A stretch of 64,000 bases of DNA from assembly GCA_015680685.1 (NCBI GenBank), contig MNCI01029688.1, positions 328,900 to 392,899 of the forward strand, written 5' to 3'. The position numbers were made by a program, and so were the translations under genes. This document shows, in pieces, positions 32,956-45,389 of the stretch. The notes beneath the pieces are model-generated. The model saw only the letters and a program-made list of their open reading frames with translations, searched no databases and was not told where the DNA came from. The first letter of the stretch is position 1; every line of letters begins with the position of its first letter. This stretch comes from Gnetum montanum. Taxonomy: Eukaryota; Streptophyta; Gnetopsida; Gnetales; Gnetaceae.

Positions 32956-34945
32956 TTTATTAATTCTATGTTGCTAGAATGGAGGATACCCCCCATAACT
33001 AAATGATTGAGCATGGCTAGAATTAAGAAATGGAAGGTGGGGATCCTTGCATGTTGAAAATATTGGGACCTGGTCATACTTACGTCATTGGGGTTCACAC
33101 ACTTGATTAGAGTTGACATAGTTGGGCAAGTTATAAGATGTGGTTAATTTATAAGGAGTTGACCCACTATGGTACTTGTGATCGTAAGATGGTATGCAAG
33201 GATCAACATGTCTCCCTATGTGGCAATATTCATTGAGCCCCATGGTTGTTGGAGTATTGAGTGATGGTCTTGATAAGGTAACATGAGTCATTGGGTTTGA
33301 AGAGGAAGATGCACCATAGTGTTGGATTTGTGCTGAGTTGGCGGATGCAGTGGTTTCTGAACTATGATGTCCCTTTCGATGGTCACATCTAAAGAAGGGA
33401 TGCCTCTAATGTTGTGAAGGACCTCCACTGCTATTGATAGTAGTAGCATAAGTAACATTTGGGGGTTGGTGCTGTGGTGCAAAATCTTCTAGCATAGCTG
33501 GCGGTGATGTAGAAGGGGATGAAGTATAAGAATATTGAGGTTGAGGAGAAGTGTAAGGTACATGAGGTGGTGATCTTGTTGGAGAGGACATGGGCAGATA
33601 GTACTCGGGAGAATGATAACGATGAGGTGAGGTAGAGGATGCTGATCTTTCTAGAGAAACAGGGTGTTGAACATAATAAGCATTTGGTGTTGGGACATAT
33701 GAAGGGTATGGTCTAGTTGGTGGTGGCCTCCCCCATGACTGAGGTTTTTGCCACTTTGGTTGAACTTGATATTTCTGTACGAAATCTGGATGTAACATTC
33801 CTCTCTAATGCTCATGTAAATGTGACAAAAATGGACATTGGTCTTTGGGGTGATCGTATAGATAGACGTTACATTGATACGTATGATTGGCAATTGAGTC
33901 CTTATCCTTATTCTCTTCTACCCTTTGTTTCGATTGTCGTGTGGTGTCCTGTCCTGTTTCTCGATTTGGCATAGTTTTTCCTCTAATAATGTTGGCATAT
34001 TCTCCACATATTTCATGTACCCAATCCGTTATCTTATGGATCTTTGCCTCAATTTCATCTAGTGATTGTAGGATTGGCAAAGATGATTCCACCTCCTTGA
34101 AGTGAGTGGATTTCTCCTCTTCATGATCATGGACCCTTGTTAAGTTGAGATTTTGGTCCTGTTGAGAACTTTCAACATTCTCCTAGTTGGCTATTTCTCC
34201 TTCTTCTTTTGTTACTTGCTTAATAAGCTCTTGGAATTGGGTTAGTAGCTCATATAGTTGACCTTGGGTGTACATCCATAGGATCTCCCTTGTTTCATTA
34301 CGAAGCCCATCTATGATATGGTACATTAGCCTTTCCTTGGAGAACCCATGGCCTGGGTAGTTGTTTAATAGTGCATAATATGTTTCTAAGGCCATGTCCA
34401 AGGGTTCATGTTACGCTTGTTTCCATTCTTGGATTTGTCTCCTCAAGGTTGACACTCTCGCATAGGTTTGATATCTTTCGTTGAAATGTTCTACCATTTT
34501 CGGCCAACGACCTATACCATACTTTTGCTTGGCCAGCGAGTGTCAAAGGAAAGAGCTTAAGTTTTCTCCACCCATTATCAATATTTTTCCATGTACAGGC
34601 ATCATAGAAGACTTGTAAATGTTGTTGCAGATCTAAATCATTGCCCCCTGAAAACTTGGGAAAGTTGTTTAAATCAAACATGGGTAGACAACTTTTCTGA
34701 CGATGCCTATGGGTTATTCGAACAGCCTCTTGTATTTCTATTAAGCTTGTAATGCCTAGTAGGGGTTCCTTGTCATTGGGTAAGTTATACTTTTGTGCAT
34801 TGGAACAATGTTGTCTTCGTTTATGTTTATAAGAAACCCCCACCTCGAGTTGCATACTCCAATCTTCATTGTTATAATATTCATTGGTTCTCCAATGAAT
34901 TACCTCACTAGATGTGGCATTATTATAGACTTGTAGGAGAGACAT
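32956..34945 (-). pseudogene. Element B2: gag, about 660 codons with few breaks
   Basis: Starts MSLLQVYNNATSSEVIHW at 34945 and is open to about 34500 (DLNNFPKFSGGNDLDLQQH, GQAKVWYRSL). After a frameshift it continues through ERLMYHIIDGLRNETRE (34330-34280), a helical segment, and the zinc-knuckle-like CNVYLYDHPKDQC at about 33860-33825, C-x2-Y-x3-H-x4-C with Tyr for the second Cys. The C-terminal third (33798-33000) is rich in P, S, Y, H and Q, including YTSPQPQYSYTSSPSTSPP. The reading ends SYGGYPPF then stop near 32975. The same ending in element B shows that Gag stops here and does not run into pol. Confidence 0.85.
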
Positions 34946-35065
34946 GGTTGTAAATTTGTGTGTGATTTAATTACAATTATTATTATTATTATTTTGAAAG
35001 ATATATCATCAAGGCTTTGTTATAGCAATCTTGTATGATGTAACTAATCTAAATAACTAGCACCA

Positions 35066-35083
35066 TCCCCAGCAATGGCACCA
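35066..35083 (-). promoter_or_regulatory. Element B2: primer-binding site for tRNA-Asp
   Basis: The minus strand reads TGGTGCCATTGCTGGGGA, one base after the LTR. Only three changes from the tRNA-Asp site, all at CpG. It is the closest match in the window. Confidence 0.9.
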
Positions 35084-35084
35084 A

Positions 35085-35960
35085 TGATGAGTGGTGAGGT
35101 ACCCTTACACTCAACCATATGAATACAAGCATTCATGCACGATCTAGTTGAACTTTTTGGATAGGCTAGTTGTGGTATCTAGATCATTACACGTTGATCG
35201 CAGTTCACTGTCTTCCCACCTAGACTAGTATTTGGTTTGTCACGTATGGTTTAGTCCAGAGTAAGACGTCTGATGTGATCCTGAACTAATGCTACTCCTA
35301 GAGACAATGAAAAATAATCTTGATTAAACTAATAAGCAATAGGAAATGAAGTCTAAGCTAGCCCAAGTGCAATGAGCATCCGTTCCTTAATCATCTACAC
35401 ACATCTTGGACCTCGTGTACAACTACTACTAGGATTATCAAGTGTAGATCCTAGGTATGCTATTTGGTTATCAAGTAGTCACACTTAAATGCTCGTGATT
35501 AAGTTGTACTCATTCTGCAATTAACAACAAGAATAGTAAATGATGGTAAAGAAATATTAACTAAGAAAACAATAAATAACAATAACCATTAACAATAAAA
35601 ATTAAATAATTAAACTAAGTGAATGCTGCAATGATGAGGTAATCTCAATCTTTATTGCCGATCATGTGTGTGTCCAAGTACATCACACTCAAATGAAGGT
35701 TCCATACAATTACAAGCATCACACTACGGGCATGCATTGGGAAAATAATCTAACTCCTATGGAAAAAAACTGCAAGATTCTAGCTACAATTAACTCAAAA
35801 GATGCCTAGGTGTTGTGGAGGGCCACTTATTTATAGGCTAGAATAGACGTTGAGTAAACGGGGCTACGTATACGGGGCCTGGTATACACACCGGGCTTAG
35901 TATACGGGGCTGTGTATACAGGGCCTAGTATACATAGTCCCCAAAAATCATGATTCATCA
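35085..35960 (-). repeat. Element B2: 5' LTR
   Basis: Same ends and organisation as the 30192-31054 LTR and very similar by eye. TATA is plus-strand TATTTATA at 35828-35835. GTATAC motifs and GGGGCCTGGTATACAC-type repeats lie at 35860-35935. It ends at the right target copy TTGCC. Confidence 0.93.
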
Positions 35961-35965
35961 TTGCC

Positions 35966-36960
35966 TAAGGTTGATAAGATGTGGGACTCCTTAGATGATA
36001 AATTTCAAATTGCTCTAAAGATTACAGAGGAAAGTAGAGATTAAGAGGTAGTGGCTATGAGTGAAGGAAGAAGAAGGAGACTAAACATGAACATCATAAA
36101 GCTAAGGGCAAGGTTGCAATAGTAGAGGAGGTTGCAAATTTCAAGTTCGATGATGATGGATGTGATGTCTATCAATATGAACATCCTAAGAACTATTGTC
36201 ATGTAGTGTCATACTTACAAGAATCTAGGGTGTATGCTCTAAATCCTAGATTGGAAAAATGGTAGACACATAGGTGGTTGCCTTATCCAAAAGGCAACTA
36301 TCAACAGTAATTTCACCAAGAAGCTTACTATCAAAGTGAAGTGCCACCTCAACTTTAGGAATAATACCAGTAGTGGCAACACCCACAGTCATGGAAAATG
36401 CCACCTCCAAGGTAGTAGTACCCTTATTGCCAACTAGATCCATAGGGGTATTACATTTAGTGGCTCATCTCTCCACATGACTCTTCCAGTCACACTTCCT
36501 TCCCACATCACCATTATTCTCCTAAATACTATAGAGCACATTTTCCAAGGGGGGATTCTTCATTTGTTTACTACCCTTCTCAACATTCTTCCACTCATCC
36601 ACCATCATCTCAACTCCTCTACCACCTGCTCCATTCATGCAGGCTGAGATACCTACACAACCATAGCAAAGAAATACTATGAGGATGGTAAACTTACAAC
36701 CAACTCCTTATTTGAGTGGTTTAGAATCCAAACCTTGTAAAGACCATTCTTCAGAATCGATAGTTCCACAAAGCCCTCATAAGAACCTATGGCTATTAAC
36801 CCTACTACTTTAACCTCTAAAATTACTATCAAGCAATGTTTAAACCAAAGTGCTTCCTAATTGCACACTTTCATGTTGACCCATGTGACCATAGATTAGA
36901 TCAAGGTTGGCCATCTTCCCAAGAAGAGATTTAATCTTGGAAGTCCTGTTATCTACTTAA
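35966..36960 (+). pseudogene. Element A3: gag C-terminal region and linker
   Basis: Resumes exactly where B2 interrupted gag, aligning with A2 from 7897. It includes the zinc-knuckle-like C-x2-Y-x3-H-x4-C (CDVYQYEHPKNYC, about 36160-36200) and then a Pro/Gln/Tyr-rich linker. Stops are frequent. Confidence 0.75.
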
Positions 36961-37919
36961 AGATTACTATAAATGAACCATGTAAGGCTATTTTGGACTC
37001 AGGTTCCAAATTCAACTTGATTTTGGAAAGAAATGTACAAAGCTTAGAACCTGCTCCCCTTAAAAAATAGTAATATCATATTGGAGTTAACATACCAATC
37101 CATCACTATTTCTTTAAGATTGGTAGAAGACATCATGACCACCATTTTTGGATGGTCACATCCTATTGATTTTCTAGTAATCCATGTAGAAAATAGCAAA
37201 AAGAAACTTTTCTATCATCATGAGAAGATCATGGTTGAGCATCATAAATGTAAGGTTAGGGATGAAAGACATTTCCTTGAAAATTTTCAAAGAAAATAAA
37301 TTTGTAGGAATTGAGAAAAAGAGAGTTCCATGCATTACGTAGAGTGACACAGGGTGCCATTGCATGTAAAAACAATGGATTGTCAAGAGCACATCACTTC
37401 AAGCATGTAGTCAATGTGAAAACATCACAAAGGTTCAAAGGTGCCTATACATAGTAGCCACAATACAGGAGGGCACTTGGTGGTTGACAAGTGAAAATGA
37501 GGCTAGATCAACAATATGCATGGAACTAGCTGAGAGCCTCACCAACTCCTATGTGGAAAGCATGAATATGTTGGAGCATCTCCATCATCAACTCTATAAT
37601 GCACAAAGTGAGATCACTTGGAAAGAGTTGGAGATCCTTAAAAATGTTAAGTAAGAGTCCCTTGAATTAAAGATTCTACTGTTAGAAATGGAGTATGCAT
37701 TTCTGAATAATGGCAAGTTGGTAGTTATCAATGTAGCACTTGCTCCTATATAGAAAAATAAATTGTTGGATGTTGTCAACAAATGGCCAATAGCCTTTTC
37801 CTGGTCATATCATGAGTTAACAAAAATTGATCCAAGGATATGAGAGCATAGAATTTATACAAATTTCTCCATTAAATGAAAGAATCAATTGCAAAAACGC
37901 TTGAACCCACAACTCAAGT
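36961..37919 (+). pseudogene. Element A3: aspartic protease and PR-RT linker
   Basis: CKAILDSGSKFNLIL at about 36985-37035 gives a DSG active-site triad in an Athila-type context. The remainder aligns with 9001-9840 of A2 and has many stops. Confidence 0.65.
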
Positions 37920-39125
37920 ACATTGTCAAGGAGGTAATTGAACAACTCCTTAGGGTTGGGTTCATTTACCCCATTGCAGATAGCGAGTGGGTTAGCCCAC
38001 TTGTTATTGTGCCAAGGAAAGGAGAAAAGAAAATAATCTGTATAGAATTTTGACTATTTAATGTGGCCACTTAGAAAGATGTCACTTGTGGACCAAGTCT
38101 TAGATACTATCATGGGGAATTGTTACTACAGATTTCTGGATGGCTATAGTGGCTATAACCAAATCTATATTGCACCAGAGAACTATTCCAAGAAAATGTT
38201 CATAAGTTCCTAGGATACTTTTTCATAATGAAATATGTCCTTTGGCCTATGTAATGCTCCTTCCACATTCTAATGGTTAGTCCTTAGCATCTTCCAACAA
38301 CAAATTGGTAGTAAGGTAGAAGTCTTCATGTATGACTTCTCTACCTATGGGGATACATTTGAGCAAGTGTTGGACTTTGTGGATGAATTTCTTCAATGGT
38401 GTGTAGAAACTAGCTTGAGGCTTAATTGGTAAAAGAGCCATATGATGGTCAAAGAGGGCATTATTTTGGAGCATATAATTTTAAACAAAGGGATTGAGGT
38501 AGACCCTAAAAAAGAAGGATCATCTAAGGGATAACCAAAAACTAGAGACCTTGAAGGACATGAGGTCATTCCTTGGCCACATTGGCTACTATAGGTGATT
38601 CATCAAAAAATTCTCAAAGATCACCAAGCCATTAGTAGAACTTACAAAGAAAGATGCACTATTCTTCTAAACCAAGGAATGTGAGCATGCATTCAACCAA
38701 CTCAAGAAGAACCTCATAGAAAATCTAGTTCTATAAGTACCAGATCAGTCCAGGCCATTCCACATCATGAAAAATGCATCAAACTCTGCCTTGGAAGCTG
38801 TACTTACATAGATGGGTGATTAGAAACATCCATACTACATCCACTATGCAAGAAGAAGCATTGTGGATGCACAACTCAACTACACCACCACCAAAAAGGA
38901 GCTTATGATGGTGGTGTATGCATTAAAGGAATTTAGGAATTATGTTCTTGAATAAAAATTTTTTATGCACACTGATCATAGTGCCATTCAATGCTTAATG
39001 AACGAGCCAATGGTTAGCCCTCATGTCATACGATGGCTCATGATCCTCCAGGAGTTCAATCTAACAATGGTAGATTAAAAGGGGACTGAGAACATGGTAC
39101 CTGACCACTTGTCTCAATTACAATG
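37920..39125 (+). pseudogene. Element A3: reverse transcriptase and RNase H, dead
   Basis: KEVIEQLLRVGFIYPIADS and SEWVSPLVIVPRKGEKK open the RT. A small deletion and frameshifts follow near 38040-38080, then FLDGYSGYNQIYIAPE and MSFGLCNAPSTF. The catalytic box is VFMYDF, with the first Asp replaced by Tyr. RNase H has FHIMKNAS (Asp to Asn), QLNYTTTKKELMMVVYAL, HTDHSAIQCLMN and VPDHLSQL near 39110. It is slightly better preserved than A2 in the thumb region (YGDTFEQVLD). Confidence 0.87.
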
Positions 39126-39369
39126 GGATAGTAAGAAGGAGGAGAGCCCATTATTTGATAAATTTCCTGATGAACTCATCTTTGCTAGTGTTGTTAATGA
39201 GAAAGATTCCAAAGAAACAAACTCTTATGATAACATCATTTCCTATCTACTCATACAGGATATGTCACAGTAGTGGGACCAAAAGAAGAAATAGAAGTTT
39301 CTTCATCAAGCCAAAAACTTTTCAAAATAAATGGCAACCTCTACAAGGTTTGTACAGATGGCATGGTAC
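39126..39369 (+). other. Element A3: RNase H-integrase linker
   Basis: Hydrophilic coding remnant, co-linear with 11051-11289. No motif is recognised. Confidence 0.5.
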
Positions 39370-40335
39370 AATGGTATATCCCTGATGCAAATCAACTATG
39401 AGTCCTCCAAGACACGCATGAAGGCCCATGTGGAGGCCACTATGTTGGAAGGAGGATGCCTATTAAGATACTCATGGCAAGATATTATTGGCCCATGATC
39501 TTCTGAGATTCCCATCACATCTTGTATTATTGTGAAAAGTGCTAATGTGATGGAGGGATGACTGCACACACATGGAAGGGCCTCTATGGCAGCATGGTTT
39601 TTACAACAAAATGTTGTCAACAGGTTTGGTGTGCCATGAGTACTAATTTCTGATAATGGGACATACTTTACATATGCCAATTTTCAAAAGCTCATGTAAT
39701 TCTTGGGGATTCAACATAAACTAAGAACTCCTTACCACCTCCAATATAACAACCAAGCTAAGGTCACTAACAAGGAAATTACCAAAATACTAACATGAAT
39801 AGTTAGTAAATATAGGAAGGACTGGAGCAACAAACTCAACGATGCTCCTTGGGCTTATCGTTCAACATGGAAACTTCCTATTGGATATTCTCCCTATGAG
39901 CTTGCATATGGAAAACTTCCAATGCTTCCCATCCAGGCTGAGCTCTGTACACTTTCAATAGTCTATGACCTTAACTTTAACTTAAGTCTAGCATAAAGAA
40001 AAAGACTAATGAATCTAAACACATTAGATGAGAATAGATTAGTGTCCTTGTCATTAAATGAAGTGCACAAGCACATAATAAACAACATTATGACCTTAAG
40101 ATTTGGAAGGTAAAGTTTCAACCAAGACATAAGGTACTCTACTCAAACCCCATGCATGTGCCTCAATGGACAAAGTTTCAAACATTATGGGAGGGCCATT
40201 ACATTATATACAAAACCTTTCCATCTGAGTCCATGATGAAATATATCATCTTGATATCCCAAGTAAAATATTTTTGGTCAACACCCAACATCTCAAGCCT
40301 TCCTCAAACCAAAAACAAAAAATGGAACAAAGGCC
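39370..40335 (+). pseudogene. Element A3: integrase with core deletion
   Basis: The zinc-binding part is well preserved: DTHEGPCGGHYVGRRMPIK, MARYYWPMIF and C-x2-C near 39530-39550. The segment that in A2 holds WGIEFMG (first catalytic residue) is missing here. Sequence jumps to the region around the second Asp, which is kept (LISDNGTYFTYA, about 39640-39680). The C-terminal basic and WEGHYIIYKTFPS blocks lie at 40080-40230. Deletion of the first Asp region makes it non-functional. Confidence 0.85.
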
Positions 40336-41814
40336 TCAATTGATGGACATGCACATTCAATCTTCTAGATCTCCTCCTTTCAACCTAGTCATGGGAGAGA
40401 TGCCCATCCATGCTAATACTATATGGATGGCTTCTCAATTTTAACTTTTTGTTTGTTTTACACTATTTTTATATGTTTTTCATTTTCTTTAATATTTTAC
40501 AAGTTTTTGTATATTTTTCCTTATTTGGACTTTTCTTATGTGTCTTCCTTTTCTTTATTGTCATTAGGACTTTCATGCCAAATATAGCTACTAATTGATG
40601 ATGGTTTGTAACTTGCATTTTTTACTTGATTACAAATGACTGGATTTCATCTTAAGAATTTTGATGTTAATTAATGGAAAATTTATTTTCATGATATCAA
40701 GTAATGAGTTCACATCATTCACCATTCCACATAACTCTATGGTATTTCTTCATTTCTGAAATATGTGGTCCTTTCTTAATAACAATTTACATTGAATTTG
40801 TGACATTTATACTTTTCAAACTTGGGACAAATTAATTGGATGAACAAGGATGTGGCTTCAAGGGGATTTTTCACCTTTTGCACCTTCCTACCATATAGGG
40901 TTGCATGAGTATTTCCATGGATTCCTCACCATTCCTACATTAACTAATAAATAGGAAGCAATGTCTTTGCATGATGTGGTTTCCATTGGAAAAAATGGAA
41001 ATTCAAAGCATACCCCTTAGACACAATAATGGGCTACAAGCATTGGTATGAGGCTGGAAAGACATGTTTCCCATGCTTGAAGGCACCCCTCTAACTAAGG
41101 CCCTTTTCACTTCCTACTTCTCTTTTGTTCTTTCTTTGGAATGGTGAGTGATCTATGGGGATGTTCCTATATCTTGGGGATGGAATGATGTAACTATGCC
41201 AATGTGAAGTTACTAAAAGTGGATGGTCTTGATTTTCACTATGGATGGAAGCTATCAAGTCATACTAATCACATCCTCCATAAGGAACATCATGTGACCA
41301 AAATGTGGAACTCCATTCCATACTCTCTCTCTCTCTCTCCTCCACCTATTCTTCCCATGTACCACCTCATTGCCTTTTTCCATAATTGTATTGATGGGTT
41401 TATTTTGACATGATCTTAATTCTTTGATGGTTTCTCTAGTAATTTGGTTTTTAACAATCCATGACCATTAATCATCCTTGGGGCCCATGAACGTCTTAGT
41501 TTGAGGGCACACAAGGGCATTAAGGACATGAGCCTACTTCTCCACTTGCATACTCCTAGGCTAGGATGGTTAACTTCATTATCACTTAGGCATTTTTCTT
41601 TCAAAACCTTTGTTTTCCACCATGGTGCATCTAGCTTTTGCACTACTTAGCAATTAATCTCCTACTAAATCTCCTCTCTACACATATTCTTAAGCCCTCT
41701 TTAAGAATTTGTCCATATTCTAGGCTTTTGTAGCTTCTCTAGCTTTCTTTGGATCCTAATTTCATGAAAAAACGCCTTTTCCTTCCATAGTTTTAGAAGT
41801 GTCAAAATTTTGGT
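40336..41814 (+). other. Element A3: non-coding spacer
   Basis: Co-linear with 12416-13944. Contains the TGGACATGCAC motif, a T-rich block, and a short CT tract at 41323-41339 in the same place as the long A2 microsatellite. Confidence 0.65.
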
Positions 41815-41890
41815 TTTTGACTACATTGACATAGCCTGATGTGTCGATGCATCCCCATTGGTGCATCCTAAAAATAGTATAAGTATGCAA
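41815..41890 (+). promoter_or_regulatory. Element A3: internal promoter-like module
   Basis: GTCGATGCATCC and GGTGCATCC are followed by AAAAATAGTATAAGTATGC, with TATAAG at 41878-41883. The 10-mer GTCGATGCAT (41843) is identical to one in the U3 of the family A LTR at 55981. Confidence 0.5.
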
Positions 41891-42031
41891 TAGGAGTTAC
41901 AAAAATTTTCACATTGAACTCATAATGCTAAGGGATTTTCTACAATTTTCAAAGCCTAGAGCCCTTCCAAGCCCATAACTTCCTAACTAATTGCTTGATT
42001 CAACTAGTTCTTTGACCTTCAACTATTGAAG

Positions 42032-42333
42032 GTGAGCTTTACATTGTGGGGCTACAAACCTATGTTTTTTCATGGAAACTTTTTCATAAATTTTTTAACC
42101 CCCAAGCAGTTTAACTAATAAAATAATATTAAACATCACTAATCCACCTAAGGTAAACCTCACCAACAAACTTAGGTAGCCATTATGATAAAAAATAATA
42201 AAATAATATTAAGATAATCAATCTGCAATGCTCACAAATTAGCCAAAGTGTCACTAGCCAAATGGGACAAGGTATCAAAGTGTTATAAGTTATACATAAA
42301 ATGCTAATATTTGGATATGTTTTTTTATCAAAA
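42032..42333 (+). other. Element A3: putative 5'UTR intron before aORF
   Basis: Donor-like GAAG|GTGAGC at 42032, co-linear with GAAG|GTAAGC in A2. It ends at the aORF ATG (42334) where the acceptor AG seen in A4, B and B2 is lost (TATCAAAA). Confidence 0.35.
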
Positions 42334-45165
42334 ATGATAGCAAAGATACCACAAGAAGAAGGACCATCCTAACCATGAGAGAAGCAGCCATAAGGGGAAA
42401 GGGGCCAGCAACCACAACATCCCCAAGAAAGAGAAGTAGAAACACATGCCATAGGACCTCTTTGGGAGAACCCTGAAGTCGAATCTATTCATTAGATTCC
42501 CACTACAAAACCATGACATTTTAGACAAGACGAGGTGCCAAGGCCTAGACCAAATCTAGAGATCACCTTAACTAAGACCTACCTGAAAAAAATTTATTCT
42601 AAGGAGGTCCAAAGTGTAGTTCTCTAGAAACTTAACTTTGGTTTCTTCTTTGACTTGGTGCCAGAAGAGGTGAAGACACAACTACAAGGATCTCCCTTGT
42701 GGCCCATCCTCACTTCTAGTGGAGAGTGGTACATGGGAGAGACTTACCTCTTCTAGGATAATCAATAGGTGCACACAAATGTAAAGATCAAGGATATCAA
42801 CATTTCTTACTCAATTGAGGTGATTTTAGAGGCCCTCAAGTTGCCTAACTTTGGAACAGCTTTGGTGGAAATTCCTATACAAGTAAACCCCAACGTCGAA
42901 AAGGAATGGATTCAAGAGTGTGATGGTGTGGATCATAAGGAGTATAGTGCACTCAACAAGGCAAAGAGGCCCTACTTCAAAAATGCAACCTACCACCTAA
43001 CCCCAATGGTAAGGCCAAGTAAGATCACTACCTTCTCTACTTGTGCATGTGTTGTTCTAAGTATAAAATTCCTCATTAATCTCCCCTAGCTCATCTTCAT
43101 CAAAATTAAAAAAAATTTCAAAGATAATGAGTGAGGAAGGAAGACACTCCCCTTTCTTACTTGATCCAAAAACCTTGCAAAAGAGGAGGAATAGCTCATT
43201 ATTCTAATGACATACTTCATCATGCTCTTGCTACATATTGGTAAGAGATGACAAAAGACAAGGCACCCACTAAGTTGTTTGAAGAGAAGTGACCACCATC
43301 ATCACCGCCTACTAAAGAAATAATGTTGGTGGTTCATGTAGTTATTGAGTATATGAGGAACCTCCATGAATAACTCTTGCAATAATGATAGGAAGGACCA
43401 AGTGGTGGAGATCCCTCAGTATACTAGCTAGCATTGAGTCACCTCAATGAAGTAACATGAACCATCAACTGGCTAGAAGAGACTACATTGATTTTTTTAA
43501 CACAAAGGATGTAGATGTATGCAAGATCAAATCCAAGCATCTAAGAAGTGATGGTGTCCATCCCTAGATAACAAAAACTCCCAAATATCTTTGGGAATTA
43601 CACCACTTTCTTGATGTGCTTGGAGGAGGGTGAGGGGATGACTGTCCTAGTGATGTAGCACCATGGATAGGAAACAGTGGTAGATGTGATGGCCGAGAGA
43701 CTTGTAGAAGCCTTGAATGCTCCTAAAACTACCCTACTAGAAATTTCTACAATTAGAGATGTGTAGGCATCGGTAGGGGTGGGAAGTGGGAGGCTAAGTA
43801 TAGCCTAACATGAGGAGGAATTGGATTGACTAGTGGGAACTAGACAGTCACTTCTAGAGATCTTCAATCTTCTAAAAGGAATCATAGATACCTAGTTGGA
43901 GTTGCTAGAGATCAATGGAAAACACATCATTGCAAACACCCAACTTAAGGTTGCCACAATAAAAAAATTGATGGTTAGCTACCAAAGTCATAGAATTGAG
44001 AGCCTACTTGACCAATCTTTCCATTCTTAGGTAAGTCGTTACATGGGATGAAGCTTTCTTAAAGCTTTAGAACAAATTAAAAGAGGCTAAGAATGTGAAG
44101 AAGATGGTAGCCTTCAACACTAATAAGAAATTGTCACAAGTTTGCAAGAAGAACCTAACTCTGACCAGAGACATTCATCACCTACGTAATGTCAAAGAAC
44201 AAAAGGACTAGATGGTTGAGTTTGTAACACAGCAGTAGCAACAACTTACTAAGGTGAACATGGATCTAAGAAGGTTGGTAGCCAAGAACTATACTCTCTT
44301 AATGGAGAAAATCCATGCACCTCACCAAAAAATGGCCATTGAGATAGCTACCTAGAAGAATAAGACCCTAAAATTTGAATGAATGAAGAATCATTATAGA
44401 AACTAGGTTGGGCTCCTGAAGGATGTAAATGAGAAAGAAATTTAACTAGCCAAGGTAAATACAAACAAGGTCCTATAACAACTCTAGGAAAGAGGTGATG
44501 TATGGGAATCAATCTTTGATGGATTGAATGCCTACAACAAAGTAGAGATTCACCTAAAGGAGTTGAAAATTGAGGAGATGATAGAATACATGGATCTTGC
44601 TAACCTCCATTATGCAAACTTGGTAATGCTAATAGCCTAAAGGCCATGGTTAGAGTTAGAAAAGTAGGTGGCAAACTCATAACTCCTTTATGAGGCTAAG
44701 TTCAAGCATCACAAAGACACTAAGCAGAAGCTAGAAACATTAATGCAGAGCTCGAAGTTCTCAAGAGTTAGTTTATAGCATAGTGATTGGTTGTTGAGAA
44801 GCTGGCCAAAAGGATGAATGACTACCACAGGCTACATAACCTCATCAAGACATTCGATGTTGAATGTAAACAATTCATAGCTTGGTTTATCAACATTAAG
44901 GAACTATTCCTAGCAATGTCCTGCCTGTGGGAAATTTCCATACTGGCCCACATTGGTGACACCACGTGGACTATGTATGATTCACAGAATAAGGAGGAGA
45001 AGATGAATGCATTATTGGATGCCTTTCACCTTCCACCTAAAGTAAAAAATATAGTAGGATAGCTGCAACCACCACCTCAATCTCAACCACCACTCCCACA
45101 AGCACTGGAGGCTAGAGAAGGTCTTTCAACACATTAAGAGACTTCACCTCCTAGCACTATTTAAT
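42334..45165 (+). pseudogene. Element A3: additional ORF (aORF), decayed
   Basis: Starts MIAKIPQEEGPS at 42334. The N-terminal block is open at 42769-43089 (NVKIKDINISYSIEVILEA, VDHKEYSALNKAKRPYFKN, MVRPSKITTFSTCA). The middle is Lys/Glu-rich. The C-terminal block begins GDVWESIFDGLNAYNK (44493) and is open at 44787-45062 (AKRMNDYHRLHNLIKTF, FVIN-like WFINIKELFLAMS, AHIGDTTWTMYDS, KMNALLDAFHLPP). About 15 stops elsewhere. The product would be a long rod with two globular ends. Location and function are unknown. Confidence 0.72.
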
Positions 45166-45389
45166 ATTTTCTTTATCTTAGACCACCCAAGGATTCCTGC
45201 TATCCAATTTTGTAAGGGTGTTTAATTTTGTTTTCCTGAACATCCATTTTTGTAATTCTGTACAATTAGGCACTTAAATTCAGTTAGTCAAGTCAATAAA
45301 TATATGATTTCATACATTCCCAATTTTGTGAGAGGCTTGATCCTACTTTGGTTCACTCAAAGATGAGTTTGTAGTTAATCATAGAGGTA
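45166..45389 (+). other. Element A3: 3'UTR and polypurine tract
   Basis: Co-linear with 17296-17508. The purine tract is CATAGAGGTA (45380-45389), directly before the LTR. Confidence 0.7.

Larger units (their letters stand above)
30192..35960 (-). mobile_element. Element B2: non-autonomous gag-only LTR retrotransposon, minus strand
   Basis: Two LTRs of 863 and 876 bp in the same minus orientation enclose a primer site, gag, spacer, aORF start and polypurine tract. It sits in A3 gag. The uninterrupted A2 sequence at that point reads GAAATATTACCTAAGG (7886-7901). The flanks here are TCACA (30187-30191) and TTGCC (35961-35965), consistent with a 5-bp duplication of TTACC or TCACC after a few mutations. 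There is no protease, RT or integrase. It fits the TR-GAG class of elements with gag only, which need help from a pol-bearing relative. Confidence 0.92.

Noticed and set aside
33717-34105. Plus-strand open frames over B2 gag
   Set aside because: Antisense to the gag frame, which has family support on the minus strand.
35066-35083. tRNA-Asp gene remnant
   Set aside because: Only the 18 bases complementary to the tRNA 3' end are present and they sit one base from the LTR; this is a primer-binding site.
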